NCBI GenBank assembly: GCA_036307445.1
Contig: JAXJXP010000025.1
Span: forward strand, 35,691-99,690
Source of the DNA: HGM11525 sp036307445
Lineage (GTDB): Bacteria > Bacillota > Clostridia > UBA1381
Length of the DNA stretch: 64,000 nucleotides
Reading direction: 5' to 3'
The notes under the pieces are model-generated. The model searched no databases, was not told the origin of the DNA, and saw only the letters and a program-made list of their open reading frames with translations. Every line of letters begins with the position of its first letter. Positions within the stretch are counted from its first letter, which is position 1. This document shows positions 62,845-64,000 of the stretch, piece after piece. Made by a program: the position numbers and the translations under genes.

Positions 62845-63674
62845 CGGTAGATGCGCATACAAAGGTTTTGGGTATAATCGGAACACCTGTTGAACACTCA
62901 AAATCTCCCCAAATGCACAGGGAGTTTGCAAAGCTTACAGATGTAAATTGTGTGTACACGGCATTTGATGTTACAAAGGACAAGCTATCAGATGCGATAT
63001 GTGGAGTAAGAGGCTTAGGCATAAAAGGTGTTAACGTTACTGCACCGCACAAATTTGATGTAATGGAATTTCTTGATGAAATATCGGAAGAGGCACGGCT
63101 TTTCGGTGCAGTTAATACTGTTGTAAATCGTGATGGGAAGCTTTGCGGTTACAACACCGATGCTGAAGGCTTTTATAAGTCAATTCTCCGTGAGGGAGTA
63201 GACATTATAGGAAAAGATGTGCTGATATTCGGTGCAGGTGGTGCAACACAGCCGATAGTTGTCCTGTTTGCTATGAAGGGTGCAAAGTCAATCACGGTTA
63301 TAAACCGTACAGAAGAACGTGCAATAAAGCTTAAGGATTATGTAAAAACGGCGGTAGGATATGACATAAACACAAAAATGCTGCTATCGCACTATGATGT
63401 TGTAATAAACACAACAACTGCAGGCATGGCACCGCAAACAGGTGTTTTGCCATATGAAGATTTGGGCTTTATTGATTCTGAAACTGCTGTTGTTGATATA
63501 ATATATAATCCGTGGCAGACGGAGTTTTTAAAGCAGGCAGAGCTTCGTGGTGCCAGAACTGTCAACGGACTTGGAATGCTTATTTATCAAGGAATACTTG
63601 CCTATGAGCTTTTTACCGATAAAAAGCTCCCTGATGATGCTTTTGAGCTTGCAAAAAAGGCGGTGCTTGGCTGA
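62841..63674 (+). CDS. aroE: Shikimate dehydrogenase
   Basis: A 277-residue enzyme reducing 3-dehydroshikimate to shikimate. It shows GIIGTPVEHSKSPQMHRE, NVTAPHKFDVMEF and the NADP loop IFGAGGATQPIVVLFAM. ATG 62841 in the ATGA overlap with yqeG has AAAGGA nine bases upstream; the in-frame ATG 62832 abuts it and is rejected. Confidence 0.95.
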   Translation: MTVDAHTKVLGIIGTPVEHSKSPQMHREFAKLTDVNCVYTAFDVTKDKLSDAICGVRGLGIKGVNVTAPHKFDVMEFLDEISEEARLFGAVNTVVNRDGKLCGYNTDAEGFYKSILREGVDIIGKDVLIFGAGGATQPIVVLFAMKGAKSITVINRTEERAIKLKDYVKTAVGYDINTKMLLSHYDVVINTTTAGMAPQTGVLPYEDLGFIDSETAVVDIIYNPWQTEFLKQAELRGARTVNGLGMLIYQGILAYELFTDKKLPDDAFELAKKAVLG

Positions 63675-64000
63675 TGAAAAATATTGTGCTGACCGGCTTT
63701 ATGGCCTCGGGTAAAACTACTATAGGAAAAGAGCTTGCAACGATTACCGGCAGAAAGCTTGTAGATACCGATGTTATGATTGAACAGGAAATGGGTATGA
63801 CTACAAACGAAATATTCGAAAACTTCGGTGAAGAATATTTCCGTGACCTTGAAACTGTTGCGTGTCATGCGGCAGCGGAAGAAAGTGGCGTTATTATTTC
63901 TACCGGCGGCGGTGCCGTTATGCGTGAGATTAACCGTGAAGTACTTAAAAAGACAGGCGTAGTCTTTAATCTTGAAATGAATGAAGCTTTGATAAAGGAG
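63674..64000 (+). CDS. aroK: Shikimate kinase, N-terminal part (runs off the right edge)
   Basis: 109 codons remain, with the P-loop LTGFMASGKTTIGKEL, DTDVMIEQEMGMT and STGGGAVMREINRE, all typical of shikimate kinase. It overlaps aroE by one base (TGATG). The C-terminal lid and end are outside the window. Confidence 0.94.
   Translation, partial: MKNIVLTGFMASGKTTIGKELATITGRKLVDTDVMIEQEMGMTTNEIFENFGEEYFRDLETVACHAAAEESGVIISTGGGAVMREINREVLKKTGVVFNLEMNEALIKE

Noticed and set aside
1..64000. CRISPR arrays, insertion sequences, rRNA genes, complete prophage, toxin-antitoxin pairs
   Set aside because: None is supported by repeats, transposase motifs or gene content; only the lone phage-like gene at 39447 hints at former phage DNA.

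Overview
The window looks like a chromosomal segment of a low-GC, spore-forming anaerobic Firmicute of the class Clostridia. The evidence is a complete spoIIAA-spoIIAB-sigF sporulation operon behind a textbook sigma-H promoter, strong AGGAGG ribosome binding sites, TTGACA/TATAAT promoters with 17-bp spacing, clostridial gene pairs (ACT protein plus PFL protein; yqeG-aroE-aroK) and many ATG/GTG/TTG starts. I cannot name the genus. No insertion sequence, CRISPR array, rRNA operon or complete prophage was seen.

Layout. 1-540: start of an ECF transporter S component (minus strand) diverging from tRNA-Leu(CAA). 713-5774: a glycoside locus with a GH116 enzyme, a LacI-type regulator, an alpha/beta hydrolase and a CBM9-like protein. 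5907-13992: cell envelope and division genes (zapA, U32 protein, maf, mreBCD, PBP2) and mgsA. 14074-22837: a patatin-like protein, the ACT-hom-thrB-lysC threonine/aspartate operon, rlmB, the ACT/PFL pair with a structured intergenic RNA, and a lipid kinase that converges on ldh. 23865-26387: a TetM-like ribosomal GTPase fused to a YacP/Rae1-type NYN nuclease. 26721-33492 (minus): spoIIA operon, nitroreductase, two tRNA-Pro, guaB, apbE, a DUF975 membrane protein and a sugar nucleotidyltransferase. 33626-39214: membrane proteins, two related membrane-anchored repeat proteins flanking a hemolysin III-type protein, hisHF, a small orphan gene behind a long hairpin leader, and an RpiB-like isomerase. 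39447-40685: a lone phage-tail-like protein. 40989-61927: a 19-gene surface polysaccharide operon with initiating transferase, flippase, polymerase, glycosyltransferases, UDP-ManNAcA and UDP-FucNAc synthesis genes, two pyruvyltransferases, two ATP-grasp enzymes and an Asp-box beta-propeller. 62087-64000: tRNA-Ser(GGA) on the minus strand, then yqeG, aroE and the start of aroK.

How the genes fit together. The mre/PBP2 block and the polysaccharide operon both serve the cell surface, and the polysaccharide operon carries an attenuator-like hairpin in its leader. The most notable items are the TetM-like GTPase/NYN nuclease fusion (a candidate ribosome-rescue and mRNA-cleavage factor), the paired repeat proteins around the hemolysin III gene, and two unexplained structured RNA elements at 20284-20386 and 38135-38315.
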